DNA of 64,000 bases. It comes from Orlajensenia sp001423545 (lineage in GTDB: Bacteria; Actinomycetota; Actinomycetes; Actinomycetales; Microbacteriaceae). The stretch is from assembly GCA_001423545.1 (NCBI GenBank), contig LMOK01000001.1:372001-436000 (forward strand), given 5' to 3'. Position numbers and translations under genes: made by a program. Positions 1 through 7,875 of the stretch are shown piece after piece. Numbering within the stretch: the stretch's first letter is position 1; each line of letters starts with the position of its first letter. Below the pieces are notes generated by a model. The model did not search any database and was not told the DNA's origin. It saw only the letters and a list, made by a program, of their open reading frames with translations.

Positions 1-196
1 CGACTCGATCATCTTCGAGCGGGCTCACATCGAGTCCGACGCCCAGGTCATCCGCGCGGTGCTCGACAAGGACGTCGTCGTCGAGGCGGGAGCCCAAATC
101 GGCATCGACCACGAGAAGGACGTCGCGCGCGGCTTCGCCGTGACCGACTCCGGCATCACCGTCGTCGGCAAGGGAACGCGGGTCACCGCGGAATGA
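1..196 (+). CDS. glgC: Glucose-1-phosphate adenylyltransferase, C-terminal fragment (cut by window edge)
   Basis: Only the last 64 codons are present, read in the frame that starts at base 2. They encode a left-handed beta-helix type tail with the actinobacterial GlgC ending RAVLDKDVVV, then GAQIG, then ARGFAVTDSGITVVGKG. GlgC makes ADP-glucose from glucose-1-phosphate and ATP and is the committed step of bacterial glycogen synthesis. Its stop codon overlaps the start of serB (ATGA at 193-196), so the two are translationally coupled. The catalytic half lies outside the window, so intactness cannot be judged. Confidence 0.85.
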   Translation, partial: DSIIFERAHIESDAQVIRAVLDKDVVVEAGAQIGIDHEKDVARGFAVTDSGITVVGKGTRVTAE

Positions 197-858
197 CGGA
201 TGCCGCACCGCGCGTCGCCGACGCGCGCCTCCTCGTGGTGCTCGACGCCGATTCCACCCTCATCCAGGATGAGGTGATCGAACTGCTGGCGGATGCCGCC
301 GGCTCACGAGAACTCGTGGCCGAGGTCACCGAGCGCGCGATGCGCGGCGAGCTCGACTTCGCCGAGAGTCTGCGGGAGCGCGTCGCGACCCTCGCCGGGC
401 TGCCCGAGAGCGTGTTCGCCGAGGTCGGAGACCGCATCCGTCCCACCGACGGGGTGCACGACCTCATCTCCGGCGTGCACGAGGCCGGCGGGGTCGTCGG
501 CGTGGTCTCGGGCGGGTTCCACGAGCTGCTCGATCCCATCGGCGTCTCGTTCGGACTCGACGAGTGGCGGGCGAATCGGCTCGAAGTCGTCGACGGGCGC
601 CTGACCGGCGGGCTGGTGGGCCCGATCATCGACGGCGATGCGAAGGCCGCTGCGCTGCAGGAGTGGGCTTCAGCTCACGGTGTTCCCCTGCACCGCACCA
701 TCGCGATCGGCGACGGAGCGAACGACCTCACGATGATGGGCGTCGCCGCACTCTCGGTCGCTTTCAACGCCAAGCCGTTGGTGCGCGAGCGGGCCAGCGT
801 CGCCGTCGACGTTCCCGACCTGTCGCAGGTGCTCCCGCTGCTGGGGTTGCGGGGCTAG
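193..858 (+). CDS. serB: Phosphoserine phosphatase SerB (HAD family)
   Basis: A 221-residue HAD phosphatase, predicted to carry out the last step of serine synthesis (O-phosphoserine to serine) in the cytosol. Motif I is DADST at 18-22 (nucleophile D18, acid/base D20). Motif II is SGG at 106-108. The motif III lysine is about K151, and motif IV is GDGAND at 173-178. The residues after D20 (ST) match SerB-type enzymes. It is the short form without an N-terminal ACT domain. The start overlaps the glgC stop. It converges on fabG across a REP-like repeat that probably serves as the shared transcription end. Confidence 0.9.
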   Translation: MTDAAPRVADARLLVVLDADSTLIQDEVIELLADAAGSRELVAEVTERAMRGELDFAESLRERVATLAGLPESVFAEVGDRIRPTDGVHDLISGVHEAGGVVGVVSGGFHELLDPIGVSFGLDEWRANRLEVVDGRLTGGLVGPIIDGDAKAAALQEWASAHGVPLHRTIAIGDGANDLTMMGVAALSVAFNAKPLVRERASVAVDVPDLSQVLPLLGLRG

Positions 859-864
859 ACAGCG

Positions 865-1024
865 CCGTTCGTTGAGGCCCGCGCGCAGCGCGCAGTCGAA
901 ACGACTCCACCGCGACGCGCTTCGGCCGCGGACTCCGTCCGGGCCTCAGCGAGCGGGTACCAACCGGGCCTCAGCGAGCGGGTACCAACCGGGCCTCAGC
1001 GAGCGGGTACCGACCGGGCCTCAG
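865..1024. repeat. REP-like palindromic element followed by a 25-bp tandem repeat
   Basis: The element fills the spacer between convergent serB and fabG. The left arm begins CCGTTCGTTGAGGCCC at 865 and ends near GTCGAAACG (about 904). The right arm, roughly 912-955, is its imperfect reverse complement and contains GGACTCCGTCC and ends CCTCAGCGAGCGG. The last part of the right arm is then repeated as three 25-bp units (941-965, 966-990, 991-1015), with a partial fourth at 1016-1024. Related elements occur at 3250-3307 and 45727-45851. It probably acts as a bidirectional terminator or a REP/RAYT-type repeat; the function is inferred. Confidence 0.75.
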
Positions 1025-1731
1025 TGCCCCATGCCCAATCCGCCGTCGACCGGGATCACAGCGCCCGAGATGTACCCGGCGTCGTCGCTCGCGATCCAAG
1101 CGACCACCTTCGCGACCTCGGTGGGCGTGGCGAAGCGGCCGGCCGGAATCGACTTCTTGTAGTCGGCCTGCGTCGCCTCGGGCAGTTCGGCCGTCATGTC
1201 GGTCTCGATGAAGCCCGGAGCGACGACGTTGGCGGTGATGCCGCGGGCACCGAGCTCGCGCGTGATCGAGCGGGCGAAGCCCACGAGTCCGGCCTTCGAG
1301 GCCGAGTAATTCGCCTGACCCGGGCCGCCGTAGAGGCCCACGACGCTGGAGATCAGCACGATGCGGCCGAAGCGCGCCTTGAGCATCCCCTTCGACGCAC
1401 GCTTGACCACCCGGAACGAGCCGGTGAGGTTGGTGTCGATGACGGTCTCGAAGTCCTCGTCGCTCATGCGCATGAGCAGGGTGTCCCGCGTGATGCCGGC
1501 GTTGGCGACGACGACCTCCACCGGGCCGAGCTCGGCTTCGATGGCTGTGAAGGCGGCATCGACGGATGCCGAATCCGTGACATCGGCCTGCACGGTCAGC
1601 GTGCCCTCGGGCCCGGCGCCCGAGCGGGCGGTCACGGCCACACGATGACCCTGGCGCACGAACTCCTCCGCGATGGCGAAGCCGATGCCGCGGTTTCCGC
1701 CGGTGACGAGGACTGTACGGGGAGTGCTCAT
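1021..1731 (-). CDS. fabG: 3-oxoacyl-ACP reductase-type short-chain dehydrogenase
   Basis: A 236-residue classical SDR. The NAD(P)-binding motif TGGNRGIG is at 10-17, NAG at 77-79, a catalytic Asn at about N101, and the triad is S129, Y142 and K146 (YSASK). The family reduces 3-oxoacyl-ACP to 3-hydroxyacyl-ACP in fatty-acid elongation. The C-terminus ISGAVIPVDGG is typical of FabG. An SD-like GAAGGA precedes ATG 1731. No inhA/fabI follows it, unlike the mycobacterial locus, so another SDR substrate is possible, but FabG is the best reading. Confidence 0.85.
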   Translation of the reverse strand: MSTPRTVLVTGGNRGIGFAIAEEFVRQGHRVAVTARSGAGPEGTLTVQADVTDSASVDAAFTAIEAELGPVEVVVANAGITRDTLLMRMSDEDFETVIDTNLTGSFRVVKRASKGMLKARFGRIVLISSVVGLYGGPGQANYSASKAGLVGFARSITRELGARGITANVVAPGFIETDMTAELPEATQADYKKSIPAGRFATPTEVAKVVAWIASDDAGYISGAVIPVDGGLGMGH

Positions 1732-1842
1732 GGAATGGTTCCTTCTCTCGCTGACAACTCCCCCAGCCTAGGACGAAAGCACCCGTGAGCCCGCGTAGGC
1801 TGGACGCAGCGGCGACACTCGGGTCCCGCGGTTCGGCCAGGA

Positions 1843-2142
1843 ATGAAACAGCCCTCCTCGATCACCAGCCTTCCGGCCTCCCCGGATGCGGAACGTCGCG
1901 CTCGAGTCATCAAGTACTCGATCATGATGACGATCCGCGTGCTCTGCGTGGTCGCGTTGCTGTTCGCCCGCGGACCGTGGCTGTGGGTGTTCGCCGTCGG
2001 AGCCATCGTGCTCCCCTACATCGCCGTCGTCGTCGCGAACGTCAAGATCAATCCCCGCTCACGCACCGTGCTGCGCCCGGGCAGCATCGAGCTCGCGCCG
2101 CGGTCCGACGACGGCACGACACGACCCGGAGACAACGAGTGA
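1843..2142 (+). CDS. DUF3099 small membrane protein
   Basis: A 99-residue protein of unknown function. Two hydrophobic spans (about residues 27-45 and 48-68) flank a short turn containing RGPW, followed by a polar tail rich in Arg and Asp. Length and layout match the actinobacterial DUF3099 family. Its stop overlaps the GTG start of the next small gene, and both lead into SURF1, so the three form one operon. The neighbour suggests a membrane or respiratory setting; that is inference. Confidence 0.75.
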   Translation: MKQPSSITSLPASPDAERRARVIKYSIMMTIRVLCVVALLFARGPWLWVFAVGAIVLPYIAVVVANVKINPRSRTVLRPGSIELAPRSDDGTTRPGDNE

Positions 2143-2363
2143 TCGGATTGGGCGGTGCACCCGAGGTGCACACGTGCTCCCGCGCGGGCTGCGACGAGAC
2201 CGCGGCCTGGCGGATCGACTGGCGGAACCCGCGCATCCACACCGGCGATCGGGGCAAGACCTGGCTGGCGTGCGACGAGCATGTCGATTACCTGCGTGAG
2301 TTCCTCGCTGCCCGGGACTTCCCCCTGACCGTCAGCGCCATCGAGATCGGAGCCGACGCGTGA
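2139..2363 (+). CDS. Small Cys/His protein upstream of SURF1, unknown function
   Basis: A 74-residue protein starting at GTG 2139, which overlaps the preceding stop (GTGA), and ending in an ATGA overlap with SURF1. It holds paired metal-ligand-like residues: HTCSRAGC near the N-terminus and CDEHVDYL in the middle, suggesting a small zinc-binding fold. I do not recognise a characterised family. The strict coupling on both sides shows that it is a real gene and probably works with, or is co-expressed with, the SURF1 protein. Confidence 0.7.
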   Translation: MIGLGGAPEVHTCSRAGCDETAAWRIDWRNPRIHTGDRGKTWLACDEHVDYLREFLAARDFPLTVSAIEIGADA

Positions 2364-3214
2364 CCGGCTGGTCCTTCGCCTTCAGCAGACGATGGATCGG
2401 CTACCTCGCCCTCGTCGTCGTCTTCGCCCTGGTGTGCGTGTCGCTCGGCGTCTGGCAGATCGCCCGCCGCGCCGAGGCACTGGCGGAGATCGACCGTGTC
2501 GAGAGCAACTGGAGCGCTGAGCCCGTTGCTCTCGACGACGCACTGACCGAGCTCGATTCCTTCGACATCTCGCAGAAGTACCTGCCCGTCACGATGACGG
2601 GGGTCTACCTGAGCGACGACCAGCGCCTCGTCCGCAACCGCCCGCGAGACGGGAGCCCCGGCTTCGAGGTGCTCACCCCGCTGCAGCTCGCCGACGGGAC
2701 CGTCTTCATCGTCGACCGCGGCTGGCTGCCGACGGGATCGCAGCAGGATGCACCCGACGCGGTTCCCGAGGCGCCGTCGGGTGAGGTGACCGTCGTCGCC
2801 CGCCTCAAGGCCGGAGAACCGCGCCTCGCCGGGCGGAGCGCATCCGGCAACGAAGTCGCGACGATCGAGCTCGCCGACATGGCCGAACTCGTCGATGAGC
2901 CGACCTACACCGGGGCGTACGGTCTCCTGGACACCGAGGTGCCCGCCGCGGAGACCCGTCCAGCGGCGGCGGAGAAGCCGGCTCTCGACGAGGGCCCGCA
3001 CCTGTCGTACGCCTTCCAGTGGTTCGTCTTCGCGCTTCTCGGGTTCATCGGCTTCGGCTGGGCCGTGCGCAACGAGTATCGGATGCTGAACGCCGACGAT
3101 CCCGACGAGCGCGAACGCGCCCTCGAGCGGGAGCGGCGTCGGGCGAAGAAGGCGAAGACCGACGCTGCCATCGAGGACGAGATCCTCGATGCGGAGCACA
3201 CCCCAGCGCGCTGA
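2360..3214 (+). CDS. SURF1-family cytochrome oxidase biogenesis protein
   Basis: A 284-residue membrane protein with the SURF1 layout: one N-terminal transmembrane helix (about 10-32, ending in GVWQIARR), a large external domain with a VRNRPRDGSPGFEVLTPL segment and a VDRGWLP motif, and a second helix near residues 218-240 (YAFQWFVFALLGFIGFGW). SURF1 assists heme a insertion or assembly of cytochrome c oxidase. The C-terminal cytosolic tail is highly charged (RERRRAKKAK). The start overlaps the upstream gene. It ends at a REP-like repeat facing the ABC-F gene. Confidence 0.88.
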   Translation: MTGWSFAFSRRWIGYLALVVVFALVCVSLGVWQIARRAEALAEIDRVESNWSAEPVALDDALTELDSFDISQKYLPVTMTGVYLSDDQRLVRNRPRDGSPGFEVLTPLQLADGTVFIVDRGWLPTGSQQDAPDAVPEAPSGEVTVVARLKAGEPRLAGRSASGNEVATIELADMAELVDEPTYTGAYGLLDTEVPAAETRPAAAEKPALDEGPHLSYAFQWFVFALLGFIGFGWAVRNEYRMLNADDPDERERALERERRRAKKAKTDAAIEDEILDAEHTPAR

Positions 3215-3249
3215 GACCGCTTCGACCGCGCGCTGGGGCGGGGTGCTCC

Positions 3250-3307
3250 ACCGGTCGCTGAGGGCCGGACGGAGTCCGCGCCCGAAGCGCGGGCCTCCGC
3301 GAGCGGG
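3250..3307. repeat. REP-like palindromic element between SURF1 and the ABC-F gene
   Basis: This carries the same unit as at 865 and 45761. The left arm is GGTCGCTGAGGGCCGGACGG, continuing into AGTCCGCGCCCGAAGCG. The right arm is GGGCCTCCGCGAGCGG. The arms can pair with a few mismatches. It lies between two convergent stop codons (3214 and 3313), like the other copies, so a bidirectional terminator role is plausible. Confidence 0.65.
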
Positions 3308-3312
3308 AAGCC

Positions 3313-4911
3313 CTACGCCAGCGCGATCAGGTCGGCGTACTCGGCGTTCCAGTGGTCCTCGACGCCATCCGGGAGGATGAGCACGCGCTCGGGGTTCAGC
3401 GCCTCGACGGCTCCGGGGTCGTGCGATACCAGCACGACGGCACCCTCGAAGTGCGCGAGCGCGTCGAGGATCTCGGCGCGGCTGGCGGGGTCGAGGTTGT
3501 TCGTCGGCTCGTCGAGCAGCAGCACGTTGGCGCCGGAGACGACGATCATCGCGAGGGCGAGACGGGTCTTCTCTCCACCCGAGAGCACGCCGGCGAGCTT
3601 GTGGGAGTCATCGCCGGTGAACAGGAACGAGCCCAGCACCTTGCGGGCCTCGGTCTCGGTCAGGCTCGGCGACGACGACACCATGTTCTGGAGAACGGTG
3701 GCCTTCACGTCGATGGTCTCGTGCTCCTGCGCGAAATAGCCGACGCGCAGTCCGTGGCCGGGCTCGACCTGGCCGGTGTCCGGCTGGTCGACTCCGCCGA
3801 GGATGCGCAGCAGGGTCGTCTTCCCGGCACCGTTCAGGCCGATGATGACGACCTTGGAGCCGCGGTCGATCGCAAGGTCGACGGCCGTGAAGATCTCGAG
3901 CGAGCCGTAGCTCTTCGACAGGTCGGAGGCCTGCAACGGCGTGCGACCGCAGGGGGCGGGCGTCGGGAACCGCAGCTTGGCGACGCGGTCGACCGCGCGC
4001 ACCTCCTCGAGGCCTGACAGCAGCTTCTCGGCGCGGGCGACCATCTGGTGGGCCGCTGCCGCCTTCGACGCCTTGGCGCCGAACTTGGCCGCCTGCATCT
4101 GCAGCACGCCGGCCTTCTTCTCGGCGTTGGAGCGCTCCTTCTTGCGGCGCTCCTCGTCGGCGGCGCGCTGGCGCTGGTAGTGCTTCCAGCCCATGTTGTA
4201 GATGTCGATGACGGTGCGGTTGGCGTCGAGGTAGAAGACGCGGTTCACCGTCTCCCCCACGAGCTCGACATCGTGGGTGATCACGATGAAGCCGCCCTTG
4301 TAGTTCTTGAGGAAGTCGCGCAGCCACACGATGGAGTCCGCGTCGAGGTGGTTCGTCGGCTCGTCGAGGATCATGGTGCCGGCATCCGAGAACAGGATGC
4401 GGGCCAGCTCGATGCGGCGACGCTGACCACCCGAGAGCGTCTTCAGCGGCTGCTCGAGGATGCGATCGGGCAGGTTGAGGTTCGAGGCGATCGAGGCGGC
4501 CTCGGCCTCGGCCGCATAGCCGCCGAGCGCCTGGAACTGGTCGGTGAGAGTGCCGTACTTCTTCATTCCGGCCTCGCTGACGGCGGTGTCCTCGCTGGCC
4601 ATGGCCAGGGTCGCCTCGTGCATGCCCTGCACCAGCGAGCCGAGTCCGCGGGCGTTCAGGATGCGCGTGCGGGCCAGCTCCTCGGGGTCGCCCGAGCGCG
4701 GGTCCTGCGGCAGGTAGCCGATCTCGCCCGTGCGGTCGATACGGCCGCCCGTGGGGAGGGTCTCCCCGGCGAGCGTCTTCGTCAGTGTCGTCTTGCCCGC
4801 TCCATTGCGACCCACCAGACCGATCTTGTCTCCGTCGGAGACCCGGAAGTTCACGTCCTGCATCAGCACGCGCGCCCCCACGCGGATCTCGAGGTCGTGT
4901 ACGGCGAGCAC
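3313..4911 (-). CDS. ABC-F family ATPase (ribosome-associated type)
   Basis: A 532-residue protein with two ABC ATPase domains and no membrane segments, the ABC-F layout. Domain 1 has Walker A GRNGAGKT at 34-41, signature LSGGQ near 160 and Walker B MILDEPTNHLD. Domain 2 has GLNGAGKT near 357, LSGGE and LLLDEPTNNLD. The linker (about 235-300) is Lys/Arg/Ala-rich and helical, as in factors that reach into the ribosomal E site. ABC-F proteins act in translation or as antibiotic resistance factors. The sequence alone does not tell which subtype this is. Confidence 0.9.
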   Translation of the reverse strand: MLAVHDLEIRVGARVLMQDVNFRVSDGDKIGLVGRNGAGKTTLTKTLAGETLPTGGRIDRTGEIGYLPQDPRSGDPEELARTRILNARGLGSLVQGMHEATLAMASEDTAVSEAGMKKYGTLTDQFQALGGYAAEAEAASIASNLNLPDRILEQPLKTLSGGQRRRIELARILFSDAGTMILDEPTNHLDADSIVWLRDFLKNYKGGFIVITHDVELVGETVNRVFYLDANRTVIDIYNMGWKHYQRQRAADEERRKKERSNAEKKAGVLQMQAAKFGAKASKAAAAHQMVARAEKLLSGLEEVRAVDRVAKLRFPTPAPCGRTPLQASDLSKSYGSLEIFTAVDLAIDRGSKVVIIGLNGAGKTTLLRILGGVDQPDTGQVEPGHGLRVGYFAQEHETIDVKATVLQNMVSSSPSLTETEARKVLGSFLFTGDDSHKLAGVLSGGEKTRLALAMIVVSGANVLLLDEPTNNLDPASRAEILDALAHFEGAVVLVSHDPGAVEALNPERVLILPDGVEDHWNAEYADLIALA

Positions 4912-5018
4912 GGGGGAACCCTTCGGTCGGAGAAAGTTGGGGAAGTCGCGCGAGAGGCGCAGCCACCCAGTCTAAACGCAGCAGACCCGTCGCCTGTTCC
5001 GCTGTCGGTCCCCTGCGC

Positions 5019-5032
5019 GATACTGAGGCACT
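5019..5032 (+). promoter_or_regulatory. Candidate leaderless promoter -10 (GATACT) of the AlkZ-like gene
   Basis: GATACT at 5019-5024 is followed after 8 nt by ATG 5033. With normal -10 to TSS spacing, transcription would begin at or next to the start codon. No Shine-Dalgarno sequence is present. Confidence 0.45.
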
Positions 5033-6145
5033 ATGGCGGCGGATTCCCAGCAACGCGATCTCCTCAGGCTGCGCCTCGCAGCGCACGGCATCGGCGGCAC
5101 CGACACCCCGGTGGGAGTGCTCGAGCGCATGCTGGCCGTGCAGGCGCAGGACTTCGCGGCCGCCCGCTGGGGCGTCGGCATCCGTTCCGGGGTGACGGAT
5201 GCCGCCGTACTCGCCGCCTTCGACCGTGGCGACCTCGTGCGGGCGTGGACCATGCGCGGCACCCTGTTCGCCGTGCCGGCTGTCGATCTCGGCTGGATGC
5301 TCTCGCTCACCGGGCCACGGATGCTCGCGCAGGCTGCGACGCGCCGGGTGCAGCTCGGCATCGATGACGCACTGCTCGACAGGGTGCGTTCGGTCTTCGC
5401 CGATGCCCTCGACGCCGCCGACGATCTCTCGCGGGAGGAGGTCATGGCGCTGCTGGTCGAGAACGACGTCGACCCGACGGGCCAGCGCGGCTACCACCTC
5501 ATCGCCCACCTCGCCCAGACGGGGTTCTGGTGCTGGGGTCCCGTGCGCGACGGCGTGCAGCGGCTGGCTCCGAGCGGACGCTGGATCCCCGAGCCGCGAA
5601 CGCTGGAACGCGACGAGGCCCTGGCCGAGTTCGTGACGCGCTACCTGCGCGGGCACGGTCCGGCCACGGTGCGCGACTTCGCCGGCTGGAGCAAGCTCAC
5701 CCTCGCCGACTCCCGGCGCGGGCTCGAGATCGCCCGCACCGACGGGCGCATCGTGTCGTACGACGACGATGCCGGCCTGTGGGTGTCGTCCGACGCCGAG
5801 GTGACGGCGGCGACGGATGCCGAGAAGCGTGCGTTCGCGGCATCCGTGCACCTGCTCCCCGGCTTCGACGAGTACTACCTCGGCTACACCGACCGGCGCG
5901 CGTTCATCGACCCCGGGAACGAGGACGCCGTGGTGCCCGGTGCCAACGGGGTGTTCCAGCCCACCATCGTGGCGGCGGGCCGGGTGATCGGCACCTGGCG
6001 TCGTTCGGCATCGAGGAAGGGCATCGGCGTCGAGCCGCGACCGTTCGTCGCGGGTTCTCTCACGGCAGCGCGCGCACGCACGATCACCCGCGCCTCGGCC
6101 CGCTACGCCGCGTTCCTCGATCGGCCGCATGTGGTGGCGCAGTAG
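5033..6145 (+). CDS. Winged-helix HTH_42 protein, AlkZ/AlkX-like DNA glycosylase candidate
   Basis: A 370-residue protein of the HTH_42 (former DUF1006) superfamily, which includes AlkZ and AlkX, the glycosylases that unhook interstrand crosslinks and remove bulky alkylated purines. The N-terminal segment ERMLAVQAQDFAAARWGV carries Q37-A38-Q39, in the place and spacing of the AlkZ catalytic QxQ motif. WTMRGTLF (near 79-86) and the C-terminal LLPGFDEYYLGY are also family signatures. Likely role: repair of alkylated DNA, or a resistance-type function; this is inferred from the motif. It stands alone with its own promoter. Confidence 0.75.
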   Translation: MAADSQQRDLLRLRLAAHGIGGTDTPVGVLERMLAVQAQDFAAARWGVGIRSGVTDAAVLAAFDRGDLVRAWTMRGTLFAVPAVDLGWMLSLTGPRMLAQAATRRVQLGIDDALLDRVRSVFADALDAADDLSREEVMALLVENDVDPTGQRGYHLIAHLAQTGFWCWGPVRDGVQRLAPSGRWIPEPRTLERDEALAEFVTRYLRGHGPATVRDFAGWSKLTLADSRRGLEIARTDGRIVSYDDDAGLWVSSDAEVTAATDAEKRAFAASVHLLPGFDEYYLGYTDRRAFIDPGNEDAVVPGANGVFQPTIVAAGRVIGTWRRSASRKGIGVEPRPFVAGSLTAARARTITRASARYAAFLDRPHVVAQ

Positions 6146-6154
6146 CCTGACAGA
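6143..6154 (+). promoter_or_regulatory. Candidate leaderless promoter -10 (TAGCCT) of the FUSC gene
   Basis: TAGCCT at 6143-6148 lies 6 nt before GTG 6155. The hexamer includes the TAG stop codon of the upstream gene. There is no SD sequence. The pattern matches other starts in this window. Confidence 0.4.
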
Positions 6155-7207
6155 GTGACCGGCCCCGCACGCTTCACCGCACGGCTGCGGTCGAGCGCGC
6201 GCATCCCGTTGCTGCAGGTGGCGAAGTCGGCCATCGCCACGGTGCTCGCGTGGGTCATCGCCGAGCTGGTGATTCCGGGAACCGTGCCGGTGTTCGCCGC
6301 CATCGCCGCGCTGCTGGTGGTTCAGCCGAGCGTCAACCAGTCCGTCGGGCGCGCCCTCGAGCGCAGCTTCGGAGTGATCGCCGGCGTGATCATCGCCTTC
6401 GGCATCGGCGTGGTGTTCGGCCAGGACAGCTACGTCGTACTGGCGGCCATCGTCGTGGCGATCTTCGTGGGCTGGGCCCTCCGCCTCACACCGGGCTCAG
6501 CGAACCAGATCCCGATCAGCGTGATGCTGGTGCTCACCATCGGGGCCGCCACGCCCGACTACGCCTTCGCCCGCATCATCGAGACTCTGATCGGCGCGGC
6601 TGTCGGGCTGATCGTCAACATCCTGGTCGTGCCGCCGGTGCTGCTCGCGCCGGCGCACGCTGCCGTCATAGCCCTCGGCACCGAGATCGCCGCCACCTTC
6701 GAGCGCCTCGCCGATGCCCTCCGCACCCCGAAGACCGACGCCCAGCTGCAGGAGATCCTGCTGACCGCCAGGTTGCTGCGACCCATGCAGGCCAAAGCGC
6801 AGGAGGCCTTGAAGGACGCTGACGAGTCACTGGCCTTCAACCCGCGGCAGCAGCGCTACAGAGTCGCCCTCGACGCCGACGACGCCCTGTTCGCGCGCAT
6901 GAGCCCGCTCGTCACCCGGTCGCTCAACATGACCCGCGCCGTGCACGACCACTACGACGCCGGCCTGCCCGACGAACCGACGGTCGAGCCCATCGTCGAC
7001 GAGTTGGAGCGGGCGGCGCACGACCTGCGCCTGCTGGTGCGGGACGATGACGCCACGCGGGTCGAGCCCGATGCCAAGACCGAGGGCATCCCCCTGCTCA
7101 CCGCTCCCCTGCGCATCCTCACGCCGCACGCCGAGCACTGGGTGCTGATCGGGTCTCTGATGGAGGACCTGCGTCGCGTGCACGAGGAGATCGTGGGCGC
7201 CGAATGA
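6155..7207 (+). CDS. FUSC-family (aromatic acid exporter-like) membrane protein
   Basis: A 350-residue protein starting at GTG. The N-terminal half (about 15-165) holds around five to six hydrophobic helices, including VFAAIAALLVVQPSVNQSVG and the run near SYVVLAAIVVAIFVGWAL. The second half is cytosolic and helical/charged. This half-membrane, half-soluble form is typical of single-unit FUSC/ArAE proteins, thought to export aromatic acids or other weak acids. The substrate is unknown. The stop overlaps the next start (ATGA at 7204-7207), so it is coupled to the TMEM175-like channel. Confidence 0.75.
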   Translation: MTGPARFTARLRSSARIPLLQVAKSAIATVLAWVIAELVIPGTVPVFAAIAALLVVQPSVNQSVGRALERSFGVIAGVIIAFGIGVVFGQDSYVVLAAIVVAIFVGWALRLTPGSANQIPISVMLVLTIGAATPDYAFARIIETLIGAAVGLIVNILVVPPVLLAPAHAAVIALGTEIAATFERLADALRTPKTDAQLQEILLTARLLRPMQAKAQEALKDADESLAFNPRQQRYRVALDADDALFARMSPLVTRSLNMTRAVHDHYDAGLPDEPTVEPIVDELERAAHDLRLLVRDDDATRVEPDAKTEGIPLLTAPLRILTPHAEHWVLIGSLMEDLRRVHEEIVGAE

Positions 7208-7875
7208 TCCGCAGACGCGCACGACCCCGCACCGCGACGGTCTCGACCCGCAGGCTCGAGGCATTCACCGACGGGGTGTTCGCCATCGCGGCCACCCTGC
7301 TGGTGCTCGACCTCACGGTCAACGACCTGTCCGGCGCGACGACGGATGCCGAACTCTGGCACGGCCTCGTCGGCATGTGGCCCGCGGTCTCGAGCTTCGC
7401 GATCAGCTTCTTCCTACTGTGCCTGCTCTGGAGCATCCATGTGCGGCAGTTCGAGTACATCGTGCACGTCGACGGCACGATGCTGGTGCTCAACACCCTC
7501 CGCCTCTTCGGCGTCGTGCTCATCCCGTTCACCACGAGCCTGGACAGCCGGTTCGGCGGCCTCGCCCTCGGCCAGACGCTGCTGCCGGTGAACTTCTTCT
7601 GGGTGGTGCTGTTCGGCTACCTGCTCTGGCTGCACGCCGCCGCGCCGGGCAGCGGACTCATCGAGGGACTCAGCCCGGTCGAGGCCGCGCGCAGTCGCCG
7701 CGACGCGCTGAGCGCTGTCATCCTCGGTGCGATCGTCGTGATCGCGGCGCCCTTCATCGGCTCATGGGCGTTCGTCGCCTACGCGTTCGACTCGCCGCTC
7801 TCGCGGCTGCTCAGCGCCGGTGTGGCTCCCACCGCGGGGTCAGACGCCCTCGAGCCCGATCCTCGCCCGGAGTAG
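7204..7875 (+). CDS. TMEM175-family (DUF1211) potassium channel-like protein
   Basis: A 223-residue integral membrane protein. The first helix carries the family signature RLEAFTDGVFAIAATLLVLD (the RxxxFSDGVFAI-type motif that forms the pore in bacterial TMEM175), followed by about five more helices. Bacterial TMEM175 proteins are tetrameric six-helix K+ channels. It is coupled to the FUSC gene by ATGA, and its 3' end overlaps the convergent GH3 gene by 36 bp. Potassium leak conductance is the likely activity; the physiological role is unknown. Confidence 0.82.
   Translation: MIRRRARPRTATVSTRRLEAFTDGVFAIAATLLVLDLTVNDLSGATTDAELWHGLVGMWPAVSSFAISFFLLCLLWSIHVRQFEYIVHVDGTMLVLNTLRLFGVVLIPFTTSLDSRFGGLALGQTLLPVNFFWVVLFGYLLWLHAAAPGSGLIEGLSPVEAARSRRDALSAVILGAIVVIAAPFIGSWAFVAYAFDSPLSRLLSAGVAPTAGSDALEPDPRPE

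Noticed and set aside
941..1024. Possible CRISPR array from the three direct repeats
   Set aside because: The units are directly adjacent without spacers and derive from the REP arm; no cas genes are nearby.
3608..6130. An 840-codon open frame on the minus strand across the ABC-F and AlkZ-like genes
   Set aside because: It is a shadow frame of high-GC genes: composition is Arg/Gly/Pro-rich, no domain is visible, and it overlaps two recognised genes.
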